Assembly: GCF_000505545.1 (NCBI RefSeq)
Contig: NZ_AYTB01000007.1
Location: 428,902-492,901 of the forward strand
DNA length: 64,000 nucleotides
Direction: 5' to 3'
Source of the DNA: Kurthia huakuii LAM0618
GTDB lineage: Bacteria > Bacillota > Bacilli > Bacillales_A > Planococcaceae
In this document: positions 8,925 through 18,949 of the stretch, piece by piece
Position numbering within the stretch: position 1 is the first letter of the stretch
How the letters are laid out: the number at the start of each line of letters is the position of its first letter
Position numbers and translations under genes: made by a program
The notes under the pieces: generated by a model
What the model saw: the letters and a program-made list of their open reading frames with translations, nothing else
The model's database searches: none
Told to the model about the DNA's origin: nothing

Positions 8925-9644
8925 ATGAAATTGACAAAAACGATGCCATCACTAGCGCTAGCATTTACAGTAGGACTGACAGGTGTAGCAACGACAGCTA
9001 CAACATTATCACCGGTAAATACAATTGAAGCAAAAGCGGCAACAACAATCGCATACAAAGCAAAATTATATGTAAACTCTTCAGACGGTACGTTAAACAT
9101 GCGTAAATCAGCAAGCGCAACATCTGCAAAAGTTCAAACGTTAAAACAAGGAAAACAAGTCAATATTTCAAAGAAAAAAGTTGTTGGCGGTACAACTTGG
9201 TTATACGGTACAGCTTCAGGTAAAAAAGGCTGGATGAACGCTAAATATTTATCAACAAAAAAAATCACACAAGTATCTAACTCATTAGATTCAACGATTT
9301 CTTATGGCGCACGTTTCTTAGGCACACCATATGTATGGGGCGGCACAACACCATCAGGTTTTGACTGCTCAGGTTTCACAAGCTATGTATACCGCAATGC
9401 AATCGGTAAATCAATTCCACGTACATCAGGCGCACAATACGCAGCATCTAAAAAAATCTCTAAATCACAACTACAAGTTGGGGACTTAGTATTCTTTAAC
9501 ACTTCAGGTGGCGGCGTATCACACGTATCGATTTATGCTGGGAACAACAAATTATTACATGCTGCTGGGAAAAGCGTAAAATACTCAAATCTTTATGATG
9601 GTTACTGGAACAAACGTATCGTAGGTTACGGTACATTCCGCTAA
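8925..9644 (+). CDS. Secreted SH3b-NlpC/P60 peptidoglycan endopeptidase
   Basis: 239 residues. Signal peptide 1-38 (basic MKLTK start, hydrophobic core, cleavage near EAKA-A), one bacterial SH3 wall-binding domain at about 45-110, then an NlpC/P60 domain from 120. The catalytic set is complete: Cys148 (FDCSGF), His200 (GVSHVSIYAG) and His212 (LLHAAGK). It should cut peptide stems of peptidoglycan (D-Glu-diaminoacid bond type) outside the cell. ATG 8925 is chosen because GGAGAT lies about ten bases before it; an upstream in-frame ATG at 8907 overlaps that site. A WalR-type box lies upstream. Confidence 0.9.
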   Translation: MKLTKTMPSLALAFTVGLTGVATTATTLSPVNTIEAKAATTIAYKAKLYVNSSDGTLNMRKSASATSAKVQTLKQGKQVNISKKKVVGGTTWLYGTASGKKGWMNAKYLSTKKITQVSNSLDSTISYGARFLGTPYVWGGTTPSGFDCSGFTSYVYRNAIGKSIPRTSGAQYAASKKISKSQLQVGDLVFFNTSGGGVSHVSIYAGNNKLLHAAGKSVKYSNLYDGYWNKRIVGYGTFR

Positions 9645-9654
9645 TTCATACAAT

Positions 9655-9684
9655 GGGGTGTCTCGATGAGGCATCCTTTTTTGT
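9655..9684 (+). terminator. Terminator of the NlpC/P60 gene
   Basis: GGGTGTCTC pairs with GAGGCATCC (two G-U pairs) around GAT, followed by six T. Confidence 0.8.
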
Positions 9685-9720
9685 TTTTCTATGATAATAT
9701 TTATTTTTATTAATATAATA

Positions 9721-9764
9721 AAAAACTGCTTCAAGTATGCAAATGTGTACTTGAAGCAGTTTTT
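9721..9764 (-). terminator. Terminator of the minus-strand YitT-family gene (bidirectional)
   Basis: Long stem AAAACTGCTTCAAGTA / TACTTGAAGCAGTTTT with A and T flanks on both sides. It lies just past the stop of the minus-strand gene and would stop transcription from either side. Confidence 0.88.
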
Positions 9765-9769
9765 AGATG

Positions 9770-10630
9770 TCATTGATTAAGAGGCTGTTTTTTATCATCA
9801 AGCGTAAAGCCTTCTCCGGCCACATCATGCACTTCTGAAATGCTCATAAAAGCATGCGGGTCAATGCCGTTGACAATCGATTTTAATTTAAACAATTCAT
9901 TTTTTGAAACAACACAATAAATAACGCGCTTTTCTTCACGTGTATAATAGCCGTTGCCATGTAATAGTGTAACGCCGCGGTCAAGTTGCTGCGCAATTTT
10001 TGCAGCAATCGCTTCATAGTCACTCGAAATAATAAAGGCGCCGCGTGCAGCGTATGCCCCTTCTTGGACGAAATCGATTACTTTGGCACAAACGAAGACA
10101 AATACTAACGTATAAATTGTTGTGCGCGCATTTAAGTAGGTCATCATTGACAGTGAAATAACGATGGCATCAATGAGCAACATCGTTTTACCCATCGACC
10201 AGCCGAAATATTTGTGCACGACGCGCGCGATAATATCGGCGCCACCTGTCGTGCCACCATAACGAAAGACAATGCCAAGACCGCCGCCTAAAAAGACGCC
10301 TGCAAGTAGTGTGACAAGGAGCATATCGTCATGTAAATCAATATGGAAATTAATATGTTGGAACACTTTAATGAAAACGGAGACAGAAACCGTGCCGATT
10401 AACGTATAAAAAAATGCACGTCGACCAAGAATTTTCCAACCGATAATAAACATTGGAATGTTTAAGACGATGTTCATAACCGCTGGATCGAGGCTGAAGA
10501 CAAAATATAAAATTAACGTAATCCCGGTAATTCCACCTTCACCGAGCTCGTTTTCCATATTGAAGTTAACGAGGCCAAATGAATAAAGCGCAGCACCTAG
10601 CATGATGAACACAATGTTTTTGAATTTCAA
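9770..10630 (-). CDS. ypjC: YitT family membrane protein (YpjC)
   Basis: 286 residues. Five to six hydrophobic helices in the first ~190 residues, including the family-typical glycine-rich GVFLGGGLGIVFRYGGTTGG. A soluble C-terminal DUF2179 domain follows (AAKIAQQLDRGVTLLHGNG, then VVSKNELFKLKSIV). Families like this are membrane proteins of unknown transport function. The TTG start at 10630 follows AGGAGG by seven bases. Position between ypjA/B and dapB matches B. subtilis ypjC, but here it is on the minus strand, pointing away from dapB, and ypjD is missing. Confidence 0.87.
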   Translation of the reverse strand: MKFKNIVFIMLGAALYSFGLVNFNMENELGEGGITGITLILYFVFSLDPAVMNIVLNIPMFIIGWKILGRRAFFYTLIGTVSVSVFIKVFQHINFHIDLHDDMLLVTLLAGVFLGGGLGIVFRYGGTTGGADIIARVVHKYFGWSMGKTMLLIDAIVISLSMMTYLNARTTIYTLVFVFVCAKVIDFVQEGAYAARGAFIISSDYEAIAAKIAQQLDRGVTLLHGNGYYTREEKRVIYCVVSKNELFKLKSIVNGIDPHAFMSISEVHDVAGEGFTLDDKKQPLNQ

Positions 10631-10832
10631 ACAAGTCCCTCCTAGATGATTTTTCAGTCAAGTCATACACGACTACAACAAATTTTGGTACACTATGGGT
10701 AAGCTGATAAACAGCTGGCTCATAGGTTTCTATTATCGTTGATTTATACATAATTGACAACCTTAATCGCAGAACACTTTACGTTCTACATGATGCAAAG
10801 GGATTATACATACACATTGGAGGAATGGAATC

Positions 10833-11630
10833 ATGACAATTCGCGTCGCAATTGCAGGACCACGAGGTAAAATGGGGAAAGAAGCCGTACATACGGTGAT
10901 GAAAGCGGACAATATGAAGCTTGTTGCGGTACTAGACCATCGCGAGATTGCTGCTAATTTAGCGGCCTATACAGAATTTCCAGAGAAATATGATGTAGCC
11001 GTTTATACAAACTTAGAGCAGTTAATTCAAGACACAACACCGGATGTGTTTGTTGACTTAACAACACCAAAAGCAGTGTATACGCATACAAAAACATTAT
11101 TACAACACCACGTGCGTCCTGTTATCGGGACAACGGGCTTTACCGATGAACAGTTAGCGGAAGTGACGGCACTTGCAAAAGCGAATGGTACCGGAGCGAT
11201 TATCGCACCGAACTTCGCGGTTGGTGCGGTGTTAATGATGAAATTTGCGGCTGAAGCGGCAAAATATATGCCCGATGTTGAAATTATCGAGTTGCATCAC
11301 GACCAAAAGCTAGATGCACCATCTGGTACCGGCGTTAAAACGGCGCAATTAATCGCGCAAAATCGCCTAGCACATAAGCAAGGACACCCAGAAGAGCATG
11401 AAACAATTGCCGGCTCACGCGGTGGCGATATTGACGGCATGCGTATTCATAGCGTGCGCCTACAAGGTCTTGTCGCACACCAAGAAGTATTATTTGGTGG
11501 CGAAGGACAAATGCTAACGATTCGTCATGATTCGTATAACCGTGGCTCATTCATGTCAGGTGTTAAATTATGTGTTGAAAAAGTAATCGAGTTAGATGAA
11601 TTAGTATATGGGTTAGAAAATTTATTATAA
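10833..11630 (+). CDS. dapB: 4-hydroxy-tetrahydrodipicolinate reductase
   Basis: NAD(P)H-dependent step of the lysine/diaminopimelate pathway. 265 residues, normal length. Nucleotide-binding loop GPRGKMG at 9-15. Catalytic His155 and His156 and Lys159 appear in ELHHDQKLDAPSGTG. ATG 10833 follows GGAGG by about eight bases. It is 17 bases before mgsA, as in B. subtilis, so one transcript is likely. Confidence 0.97.
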   Translation: MTIRVAIAGPRGKMGKEAVHTVMKADNMKLVAVLDHREIAANLAAYTEFPEKYDVAVYTNLEQLIQDTTPDVFVDLTTPKAVYTHTKTLLQHHVRPVIGTTGFTDEQLAEVTALAKANGTGAIIAPNFAVGAVLMMKFAAEAAKYMPDVEIIELHHDQKLDAPSGTGVKTAQLIAQNRLAHKQGHPEEHETIAGSRGGDIDGMRIHSVRLQGLVAHQEVLFGGEGQMLTIRHDSYNRGSFMSGVKLCVEKVIELDELVYGLENLL

Positions 11631-11647
11631 GATAGGAGCGTTTTTTT

Positions 11648-12067
11648 ATGAAAATCGCTTTAATTGCGCATGATAAAAAGAAAGATGATATCGTGCAATT
11701 TTCAGTAGCATATGAACAAATTTTAGCAGAGCATGAGTTATTCGCAACGGGCACAACAGGGCTCCGTATTATGGAGGCAACGGATTTAACGATTACGCGC
11801 TTCCGTTCAGGTCCGCTTGGTGGCGACCAACAAATTGGTGCGATGATTGCGGTCAATGATATGGATTTAGTGTTATTTTTCCGCGATCCATTAACAGCGC
11901 AGCCACATGAGCCGGATATTTCGGCGTTGATGCGCTTATGCGATGTGTATCAAGTGCCACTTGCGACAAATATGGGTACGGCCGAAGTGTTATTAAAAGG
12001 CTTACAAAAAGGCTTTATTGACTGGCGTTTACTTGCCGAGCGTCGCAATGCCTCTCAAACGAAATAA
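11648..12067 (+). CDS. mgsA: Methylglyoxal synthase
   Basis: Turns dihydroxyacetone phosphate into methylglyoxal and phosphate, a glycolytic bypass used under phosphate limitation. 139 residues. Residues matching the E. coli catalytic set by a constant offset of 11 are present: His8 (IAHDKKK), Asp60 ([11 protein letters not shown]), Asp80 ([14 protein letters not shown]) and His87. In B. subtilis bshB1 comes next; here a hairpin and then bshA. Confidence 0.97.
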   Translation: MKIALIAHDKKKDDIVQFSVAYEQILAEHELFATGTTGLRIMEATDLTITRFRSGPLGGDQQIGAMIAVNDMDLVLFFRDPLTAQPHEPDISALMRLCDVYQVPLATNMGTAEVLLKGLQKGFIDWRLLAERRNASQTK

Positions 12068-12071
12068 TATG

Positions 12072-12114
12072 ATACTGTATAAGGTGTAGCTAGAGGTGGC
12101 TACACCTTTAGTAT
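12072..12114 (+). other. Strong hairpin between mgsA and bshA
   Basis: AAGGTGTAGC (12081-12090) pairs perfectly with GCTACACCTT (12099-12108) around an eight-base loop; outer bases ATACT and AGTAT extend the stem. Only three T follow, so termination would be weak. It may be an attenuator or an RNA processing site separating dapB-mgsA from bshA. Confidence 0.55.
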
Positions 12115-12145
12115 GAAATTGGACATAAAAGAAAGGACAGGTCGG

Positions 12146-13291
12146 ATGAGAAAATTAAAAATAGGGATTACGTGCTATCCGACAGTCGGTGGCTCTGGTG
12201 TTATGGCAACAGAGCTTGGGAAAATGTTAGCAGAACGCGGTCATGAAATTCATTTCATCACATCAAGTATGCCGTTTCGCTTAAATAAAGTGTATCCAAA
12301 TATTTTCTTCCATGAAGTAGAAGTAAATAATTACTCGGTATTCCAATATCCACCGTACGATTTAGCGCTCGCAAGTAAAATTGCTGATGTAGTGAAAGAA
12401 GAAGGCTTAGATGTCTTGCATATGCATTATGCTATTCCGCATGCCGTATGTGCGGTCTTAGCGCGCGATATGTGTGGCTGTGATATTGGCATCGTGACGA
12501 CGCTTCATGGCACGGATATTACGGTACTCGGTGAGGATACATTGTTACAAACAGCGATTAAGTACGGTATTGATAAATCGGATATTGTGACAGCTGTATC
12601 AGATTCATTAAAGCAACAAACGTATGAGTTAATCGATACGACAAAACCAATTGAAACGATTTATAACTTTGTCGATATGCGAGAATATTATAAGCGTGAC
12701 AATGCGGAGCTAAAGGAAGGTTTTGGCATTCAACCGCATGAAAAAGTAGTGATTCATGTTTCGAATTTCCGGAAGGTGAAACACGTACCAGATGTCGTTG
12801 AAACGTTTTTAAAAGTGCGCCATGAAGTACCTGCGAAGCTATTGCTTGTTGGGGATGGTCCTGAAAAGCATGACGTCATGAAACAAGCGCGCGCAAGTGA
12901 CTATGCCGATGATATTTTATTTTTAGGACGCCAAGACAATTTAGCTGAACTTTATTCAATTAGCGACTTGAAATTATTAATGTCATCGAAGGAAGCGTTT
13001 GGCCTCGTGTTACTAGAGGCGATGGCTTGTGGTGTCCCAGGAATCGGTACGAATGTTGGTGGGATACCAGAAGTAATTGTCGAACGTGAAAATGGCTATA
13101 TCGTGGAATTAGGTGATACGCAAGCTGCGGCAGAGAAAGCGATCGCGCTACTGAACGATGAACAACAGTTAGCGGCCTTTAGCGCAGCAGCACAACAACA
13201 TGCGCATGAACATTTCCGCGCAGAAAAAATTGTAGAGCAATACGAAGTATTATATGAGAAGGTGGCACGCCATGACGACGATGCAGTTTGA
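12146..13291 (+). CDS. bshA: N-acetyl-alpha-D-glucosaminyl L-malate synthase (bacillithiol)
   Basis: GT-B (family 4) glycosyltransferase for the first step of bacillithiol synthesis, joining GlcNAc from UDP-GlcNAc to L-malate. 381 residues. The N-terminal GIT-YP-VGGSGV loop and the C-terminal E-x7-E region [18 protein letters not shown] are typical. ATG 12146 follows AAAGGA; an in-frame ATG at 12113 falls in the preceding hairpin and lacks a site. The deacetylase gene bshB1, which sits just upstream in B. subtilis, is not here. Its 3' end overlaps cca. Confidence 0.93.
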   Translation: MRKLKIGITCYPTVGGSGVMATELGKMLAERGHEIHFITSSMPFRLNKVYPNIFFHEVEVNNYSVFQYPPYDLALASKIADVVKEEGLDVLHMHYAIPHAVCAVLARDMCGCDIGIVTTLHGTDITVLGEDTLLQTAIKYGIDKSDIVTAVSDSLKQQTYELIDTTKPIETIYNFVDMREYYKRDNAELKEGFGIQPHEKVVIHVSNFRKVKHVPDVVETFLKVRHEVPAKLLLVGDGPEKHDVMKQARASDYADDILFLGRQDNLAELYSISDLKLLMSSKEAFGLVLLEAMACGVPGIGTNVGGIPEVIVERENGYIVELGDTQAAAEKAIALLNDEQQLAAFSAAAQQHAHEHFRAEKIVEQYEVLYEKVARHDDDAV

Positions 13292-14432
13292 TGCGGCATT
13301 TCGTGTTATTGATGTGTTGCACGAAGCGGGATATGATGCTGTCATCGTTGGTGGCGCCGTCCGCGATACATTATTAGGTGCGCCGGTACACGATGTGGAT
13401 GTCGCAACGAGTGCTTTGCCGGAACAGACGAAACAACTATTCGACAAAACGGTAGATATTGGTATTGAACACGGAACGGTGCTCGTGTTGGATATGGACG
13501 AGCCGATTGAAGTGACGACGTTCCGTACAGAAGGTACTTATGCAGATCATCGTCGCCCTGAAACCGTCGATTTTGTGACGAATTTAGCCGAGGATTTACG
13601 ACGTCGCGATTTTACGATTAATGCGATGGCGCTCCGTTCGAAAACGGACATTGTTGATTTATTTGGCGGACAAGCAGATTTAGCGGCGCATATTGTACGT
13701 GCTGTTGGAGATGCCAATGAACGCTTTGCAGAAGATGCCTTGCGTATGTTGCGAGCGGTGCGCTTTAGCGCGAAATTAAATTTTGATATTGAAGCGACGA
13801 CATATGCAGCAATTACGCAGCATGCGAGCGATTTACGTTATATTGCGATTGAACGCATTAAGGCAGAATTTGACCAAATCGTCCGTAGCAAACATCCATA
13901 TCGTGCGTTTCGTTTATTAGTTGATACGGGTCTAGCAAATTATGTGCCGGGAAACTTTCAGCACATAAATGCTTGGCAAGCGTTTGATGCCGTTAATTCA
14001 TTGACGGGATGGGCGTTATTTAGCTATGTAGAACAAGACGTCCAACTAATCACCAAATATCGCGGTTCTAATAAAGAACAACGCTTTGTCAAGCGCGTGT
14101 TTGCCGCAATCGATGCATTAGCCGCACTGACGCCATACGCATTGTTTGAGTTTGACGAAGCAGAATGGCGCGCAGCGGTGAAAATTTGGAATCATGTACA
14201 CGATACAACCGACGATATTTCACGAATTTTAGCGCAAAAAGCGGCACTACCGATTCAACAAAAAAGCGACATTGTCGTCACCGGTAAACAGTTTTTAGCA
14301 TGGAGCGGTCAAAAGGGCGGACCGTGGTTGAAAGAAGCGCTACAGCAATTGCTATATGGCGTGTTAGATGGCTCGATTAACAATGATGAACATTATATAA
14401 AGGGATGGTTTGAACGTGAGTGGAAATTTTAA
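13272..14432 (+). CDS. cca: CCA tRNA nucleotidyltransferase
   Basis: Adds or repairs the CCA end of tRNAs. 386 residues, class II nucleotidyltransferase. The GG motif [13 protein letters not shown] at about 25-36 and the catalytic aspartates in DVDVATSA (Asp41, Asp43) are visible, then [12 protein letters not shown] and a poly(A) polymerase-like RNA-binding part. The start is chosen at ATG 13272 behind GAAGGTGG; this overlaps bshA by 20 bases, and other in-frame ATGs exist at 13254 and 13281. It overlaps birA by 23 bases. Confidence 0.95.
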   Translation: MTTMQFDAAFRVIDVLHEAGYDAVIVGGAVRDTLLGAPVHDVDVATSALPEQTKQLFDKTVDIGIEHGTVLVLDMDEPIEVTTFRTEGTYADHRRPETVDFVTNLAEDLRRRDFTINAMALRSKTDIVDLFGGQADLAAHIVRAVGDANERFAEDALRMLRAVRFSAKLNFDIEATTYAAITQHASDLRYIAIERIKAEFDQIVRSKHPYRAFRLLVDTGLANYVPGNFQHINAWQAFDAVNSLTGWALFSYVEQDVQLITKYRGSNKEQRFVKRVFAAIDALAALTPYALFEFDEAEWRAAVKIWNHVHDTTDDISRILAQKAALPIQQKSDIVVTGKQFLAWSGQKGGPWLKEALQQLLYGVLDGSINNDEHYIKGWFEREWKF

Positions 14433-15399
14433 ATATGAATTATTAAAACGTCTGCAAGCGGCAGGAAATGAACCGCTGTCAGGGCAACAAATTGCTGATG
14501 AATTAAATATTTCACGTACGGCGATTTGGAAGCATGTGAATCAATTAAAAGAAGAAGGCTATGAAATTGAAACGATTCGTAAAAAAGGTTATATTTTAAA
14601 GCAATCACCAAATAATTTAGACCCAGCTAAAATTAAAGCAATGCTTGAAACCGACCATTTTGGCCAGACGATTTTTTATGAAGAAGTGCTCGATTCTACG
14701 CAACCAACAGCACATCGCCTAGCACAAGAAGGAGCACGAGAAGGCACACTTGTGTTATGCGAAGAGCAAACAGCTGGTCGCGGTCGTATGATGCGCGAAT
14801 GGAAATCACAAAAGGGTAAAGGCATTTGGATGAGCGTCATTTTACGTCCCGATGTCCCAACGCATAAAGCGCCGCAATTTACACTTGTAGCGGCTGTAGC
14901 CGTAGCGCGCGCGATTGAAGATGTCACAGCGGTACGACCGGCTATTAAATGGCCAAATGATTTATTAATTAATGGCTTGAAATGTACCGGTATTTTAACA
15001 GAAATGCAGTCAGATCCAGATCGTGTGAACGCATTAATTATGGGGATTGGCATTAACGTTAACCATGAGGAAGTTGATTTCCCAGCAGATATTCAACATA
15101 TTGCAACGTCACTAAAATTACAAGCAGGTCAAGAAATTGATCGTGCGACGTTAATTGCGCGCATTTTATTGTATTTAGAACGCTATAGCGCAGAGTATGT
15201 TAGCGATGGCTTTGAGAATATTAAAAAGCAATGGGAAAGTTATTCATGCACACTTGGCAATCGCATTAAAGCGACGACATTGCGTGAAGTACTTATCGGA
15301 GAAGCTGTTGAAATTACCGATGATGGCGTGTTAAAAATTCGTTTAGATAACGGCGACATTAAAGGCGTGTATTCAGCGGATATTTCATTAGAAGATTAA
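14410..15399 (+). CDS. birA: Bifunctional biotin-protein ligase / biotin operon repressor
   Basis: 329 residues. N-terminal winged helix (about 5-65: LSGQQIADELNISRTAIWKH), central ligase with the biotinyl-AMP loop GRGRMMREW and KWPNDLLI, and a small C-terminal domain. It attaches biotin to acetyl-CoA carboxylase and, given the DNA-binding domain, should repress biotin genes, none of which are in this window. TTG 14410 is chosen because AAAGGG lies five bases upstream; GTG 14416 is an alternative. panBCD, which follows birA in B. subtilis, is absent. Confidence 0.94.
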   Translation: MNVSGNFKYELLKRLQAAGNEPLSGQQIADELNISRTAIWKHVNQLKEEGYEIETIRKKGYILKQSPNNLDPAKIKAMLETDHFGQTIFYEEVLDSTQPTAHRLAQEGAREGTLVLCEEQTAGRGRMMREWKSQKGKGIWMSVILRPDVPTHKAPQFTLVAAVAVARAIEDVTAVRPAIKWPNDLLINGLKCTGILTEMQSDPDRVNALIMGIGINVNHEEVDFPADIQHIATSLKLQAGQEIDRATLIARILLYLERYSAEYVSDGFENIKKQWESYSCTLGNRIKATTLREVLIGEAVEITDDGVLKIRLDNGDIKGVYSADISLED

Positions 15400-15407
15400 G
15401 TTTCGAG

Positions 15408-15447
15408 AAAGTAGGCATTACACAAACGTGTGATGGCTACTTTTTTT
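15408..15447 (+). terminator. Intrinsic terminator after birA
   Basis: AAAGTAGGCATTACAC pairs with GTGTGATGGCTACTTT (one mismatch, one G-U) around AAAC, followed by T7. Confidence 0.87.
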
Positions 15448-15553
15448 ACGCTTGCGACTAATAGAATGTCAGCAAGCACCGGAATCTATTAGGCTTCATT
15501 GTCGTATGTGTGATAAAATCAAGTATATTATGAACGGAAAGTGTGAAGTAGTT

Positions 15554-18337
15554 ATGGAAAGTCAAACGTATGCCGTTGTCGATTTGGAGACAACGGGGCA
15601 TTCTTCAAAGCAAGGCGACCGCATTATTCAAATTGCGATTGTGTTTATGAAAGATTGGCGAGTCGTGGATACGTACACGAAATTTGTCAATCCGCAGCAA
15701 AACATCCCGTCATTTATTGAGGATTTAACCGATATTTCAAACGAGGATGTCGCGCATGCGTTGCCGTTTCAAGATATCGCCTATGACGTCTATGAAAAAT
15801 TACAAGGGACGGTTTTTGTCGCGCATAATATCGATTTTGATTTACCGTTTTTACAGGCGGAATTTGCTCGTTGTAGTGTACCAACTTGGCAAGGAAAATC
15901 GCTAGATACGGTTGAATTAGCAAAAATTTTATTCCCAACAGCATACAGTTACAAACTTCAAGATTTAGCGCTTGAGCTGGGCATTATTCATCAAAAAGCG
16001 CATCGTGCCGATGATGATGCACTTGCAACGGCGCATTTGTTAAAAGCGTGTTATGACAAAATGCTTTGTATGCCACTAGCGGTGCTAGAGCAATTACATA
16101 AGCGCTCATTTAAGGCGAAAAATGATATTTCGGCGCTTATTTTTGAGGCGATTCGTGAAAAACGCCAAGCGACAAAACAGCCGCTTGGTTATACAACCTA
16201 TCGTGGGATTACGTTAAAAGAACAGCAACCTATTGCGCAGGAACAGGTTAAAAAATGTAGTTACCCAGCGTCACTTGAAGCGAAAAAAACATTATTTGAA
16301 GCACAGTTTGAACAGTTTGAAATTCGTGATGGACAGTTCCGCATGATGGACAGCGTATGGAATTCTTTAAACAATCGTCAAGAAGTTTTGATGGAAGCGT
16401 CGACCGGTATCGGCAAAACGCTTGCTTATTTAATTCCGGCGATGATTTATACGGCGCGTCATGACGGCAAAATCGTTATTAGCACGTATACATCGCACTT
16501 ACAAGAGCAGTTATTAGTTGAGGAATTACCAAAGGCTGAAGCTATTTTAGCGATGCACCCAAATGTCGCCGTCTTAAAAGGAATGAAACATTATATCGAC
16601 ATCGACCGCTTTAGTGACATGATTCAAGCGTTTGATGACTCATACGATGAAAATTTTGCGAAAATGCAATTTATTACATGGTTATCAGAGACAGCAACAG
16701 GGGACTTAACCGAGCTTAATTTATCTGGTGGTGGGCATTTATTTTTAGAAAAAGTACGCCGCAGTGATACGACAAAAGATACGCGTCGTCGCGGTGCATT
16801 TGATTTTTATTTAACCGCGTTAGAGCGCTGTAAAGAAGCAGATTTAATCGTCACAAATCATGCGATGGTCGTTGCCGATTTACAACGACCAGAGCCAATT
16901 TTAGACAATATTGATGGTTGGATTATTGATGAAGCGCATCAAATGGTACAAGCAGCCATGGTACGCGAAGAGACGATGTTTGTTTACCGCGAATGGAAAT
17001 ATGTTTTTGGTCAATTAGGGTCGATGTCGCAACGTTCATTAGAGCACGCCTGGTATGAGCGCATCGAGTCATCTGGTCGCGTACATCTGCGCAAAGTGAT
17101 GGAATGTCAGCAAGCTTTTGGCAAGATGCTGGATTCATTTGAGCGTTCGATGAAACAAATGACGCGCTATTTAAATTTACTATCTGGTGTGAAGCGTTCG
17201 ATGAAATACACCTTTTTATGGCAAGATGTCCAAATTGAGCAACTTTTATTACGTGAAGTTAGTCAACATATGGGACGCTTTTTAGCAAGTGCAGCGCAAC
17301 TGACGACGGTTTATTTACACCAAGTTGATGAATTGTCGGTGTCGCAGCGCGCGACGCTCGATGATTGGTGTTATTGGCTCGATGAGTTGGCGCTGAAACA
17401 TGCCGAGTGGGATGCGCTATTTTTACAACAGCGCAGCGCTGAAACGATGTGGTTAGAACTTGATGCGCGCAGTTTACCAGGGAGCATTCAAATTATGAAA
17501 AAGCCGCTAAGCATTAAGCGCACAGTCATGAGTGTCTTTGATAAATTTCGCGGGAAAATGGGCATTGTGTGGGCATCTGGAACATTAACAGCACCGGAAA
17601 ATACGCGTTTTATTGCGAATCAACTCGGCGTTGATGCGACGGTCCCACTGTATCAATTCCAAGCACCGGCATCGTATTATGAAGGGGCACATGTGTATAT
17701 TGTTGACGATATGCCAGACATTAAAGGTGTGCCGCAAATGATTTATATCGAGCATGTCGCACAAGCGATTGTTGAGACCGTATTAGCGACAAATGGACGC
17801 TGCTTCGTATTATTTACGTCGCAAGATATGCTGAAAAAAACGGTGATGCTCATTCAAGAGACGGAACAGCTAGAAGACTTTATGTTGTTTGCGCAAGGTG
17901 TTTCGAGTGGGAGTCGCATGAAGCTCTTAAAAATGTTCCAAAAATTTGAACGCTCGGTATTGTTTGGCACAAATTCATTTTGGGAAGGCGTTGACGTACC
18001 AGGCGATGCATTATCGGCTGTGATCGTCGTGCGTTTGCCATTCACAGCACCAAATGAACCGGTATTTAAAGCGAAGGCGGATGCAATGCAGGCGAAGGGA
18101 ATCAATTCGTTTTATAAGCTGTCGCTGCCAGAAGCGATTATTCGCTTTAAGCAAGGGTTCGGGCGTCTTATTCGCTCATCACATGATAAAGGGGCATTTA
18201 TTATATTGGATCGCCGTATTGAAACAAAATCATACGGTCATCAATTTTTAGAGGCATTGCCAAATGTACCCGTTGAAAAAGTTCCACTTGGAGATATGGT
18301 GTTACAATTAGAACATTGGTATAATGATGAAGTGTGA
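15554..18337 (+). CDS. dinG: DinG-family 3'-5' exonuclease with helicase-like domains
   Basis: About 927 residues, close to B. subtilis DinG (931). An N-terminal DEDDh exonuclease domain begins with VVDLETTGHSS at residues 7-17. XPD-type superfamily 2 domains follow: Walker A STGIGKT, DEAH in IIDEAHQM, and FWEGVDVPG plus RFKQGFGRLIR at the C-terminus. The cysteine set of iron-sulfur XPD helicases is not evident. ATG 15554 matches the start of relatives; upstream in-frame codons run through the birA terminator region. Role: processing single-stranded DNA in repair. Confidence 0.93.
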   Translation: MESQTYAVVDLETTGHSSKQGDRIIQIAIVFMKDWRVVDTYTKFVNPQQNIPSFIEDLTDISNEDVAHALPFQDIAYDVYEKLQGTVFVAHNIDFDLPFLQAEFARCSVPTWQGKSLDTVELAKILFPTAYSYKLQDLALELGIIHQKAHRADDDALATAHLLKACYDKMLCMPLAVLEQLHKRSFKAKNDISALIFEAIREKRQATKQPLGYTTYRGITLKEQQPIAQEQVKKCSYPASLEAKKTLFEAQFEQFEIRDGQFRMMDSVWNSLNNRQEVLMEASTGIGKTLAYLIPAMIYTARHDGKIVISTYTSHLQEQLLVEELPKAEAILAMHPNVAVLKGMKHYIDIDRFSDMIQAFDDSYDENFAKMQFITWLSETATGDLTELNLSGGGHLFLEKVRRSDTTKDTRRRGAFDFYLTALERCKEADLIVTNHAMVVADLQRPEPILDNIDGWIIDEAHQMVQAAMVREETMFVYREWKYVFGQLGSMSQRSLEHAWYERIESSGRVHLRKVMECQQAFGKMLDSFERSMKQMTRYLNLLSGVKRSMKYTFLWQDVQIEQLLLREVSQHMGRFLASAAQLTTVYLHQVDELSVSQRATLDDWCYWLDELALKHAEWDALFLQQRSAETMWLELDARSLPGSIQIMKKPLSIKRTVMSVFDKFRGKMGIVWASGTLTAPENTRFIANQLGVDATVPLYQFQAPASYYEGAHVYIVDDMPDIKGVPQMIYIEHVAQAIVETVLATNGRCFVLFTSQDMLKKTVMLIQETEQLEDFMLFAQGVSSGSRMKLLKMFQKFERSVLFGTNSFWEGVDVPGDALSAVIVVRLPFTAPNEPVFKAKADAMQAKGINSFYKLSLPEAIIRFKQGFGRLIRSSHDKGAFIILDRRIETKSYGHQFLEALPNVPVEKVPLGDMVLQLEHWYNDEV

Positions 18338-18373
18338 ACAGGTTCGTACAACTTAAACGTATAAGGTGATAAC

Positions 18374-18859
18374 ATGAAAAACTGGTTAAAATTCTTATCC
18401 ATATTTTTCGTTTGTTTGGCACTCGTGTTAGTGACGATTATCGGTTGGAGTGCATACTCACCGTTTCGTAGCATCGAAAACCAAGCCGAAGATGCCGTTA
18501 TTCAAAATAAACAATTACAAGAAATTAGCGAATCCTATGTCTACAATGGGACTGCTGCTTATGTAACGGTAATAGGGAAAGATAACAAAAATAAAGACAA
18601 AGCCATTTTTGTCTTACAAGATCAAATGAACAAAAAAGGCCCCGCCTTAATGATGGAAAATGGTATTTCGGCTGAAAAAGCAGTTGAAATTGCGAAGAAA
18701 AAAGATCCGAATATAAAACGTATTTTACATACAAAGCTCGGTTTAGAAAAACCAGGCGCTGTATGGGAAGTAACATACAATACGAAAAATGATAAATTAA
18801 ATTACATGTATATCACATACACTTCTGGCAAGGTGTGGAAACAAATTGCAGATTTGTAA
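18374..18859 (+). CDS. ypmB: YpmB family protein (DUF5590)
   Basis: 161 residues: one N-terminal membrane helix (about 7-26), then an extracytoplasmic part resembling the YpmB/PepSY fold (ISAEKAVEIAKKKDPN, then VWEVTYN). Topology suggests an outward-facing anchored protein. It lies between dinG and asnS as in B. subtilis, but ypmA (before) and aspB (after) are missing. ATG 18374 follows AAGGTGATAAC. Function unknown. Confidence 0.85.
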   Translation: MKNWLKFLSIFFVCLALVLVTIIGWSAYSPFRSIENQAEDAVIQNKQLQEISESYVYNGTAAYVTVIGKDNKNKDKAIFVLQDQMNKKGPALMMENGISAEKAVEIAKKKDPNIKRILHTKLGLEKPGAVWEVTYNTKNDKLNYMYITYTSGKVWKQIADL

Positions 18860-18900
18860 TGGGAAATAGAAATAATTATGTCTTTTGCTAAATGTTTGTA

Positions 18901-18906
18901 TATAAT
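18901..18906 (+). promoter_or_regulatory. -10 element upstream of asnS
   Basis: A perfect TATAAT 44 bases upstream of the asnS ATG. No clear -35 hexamer lies 16-18 bases before it, so the call rests on the -10 alone. No T-box-like leader is present in the short 78-base gap. Confidence 0.4.
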
Positions 18907-18949
18907 GGTATTGAAAACTATAGCGAATCGCTGTTAAATGGAGGATACT

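Noticed and set aside
10700..10714. AGCTG-ATAAA-CAGCT palindrome upstream of dapB
   Set aside because: Five-base arms are expected by chance and it matches no operator I know.
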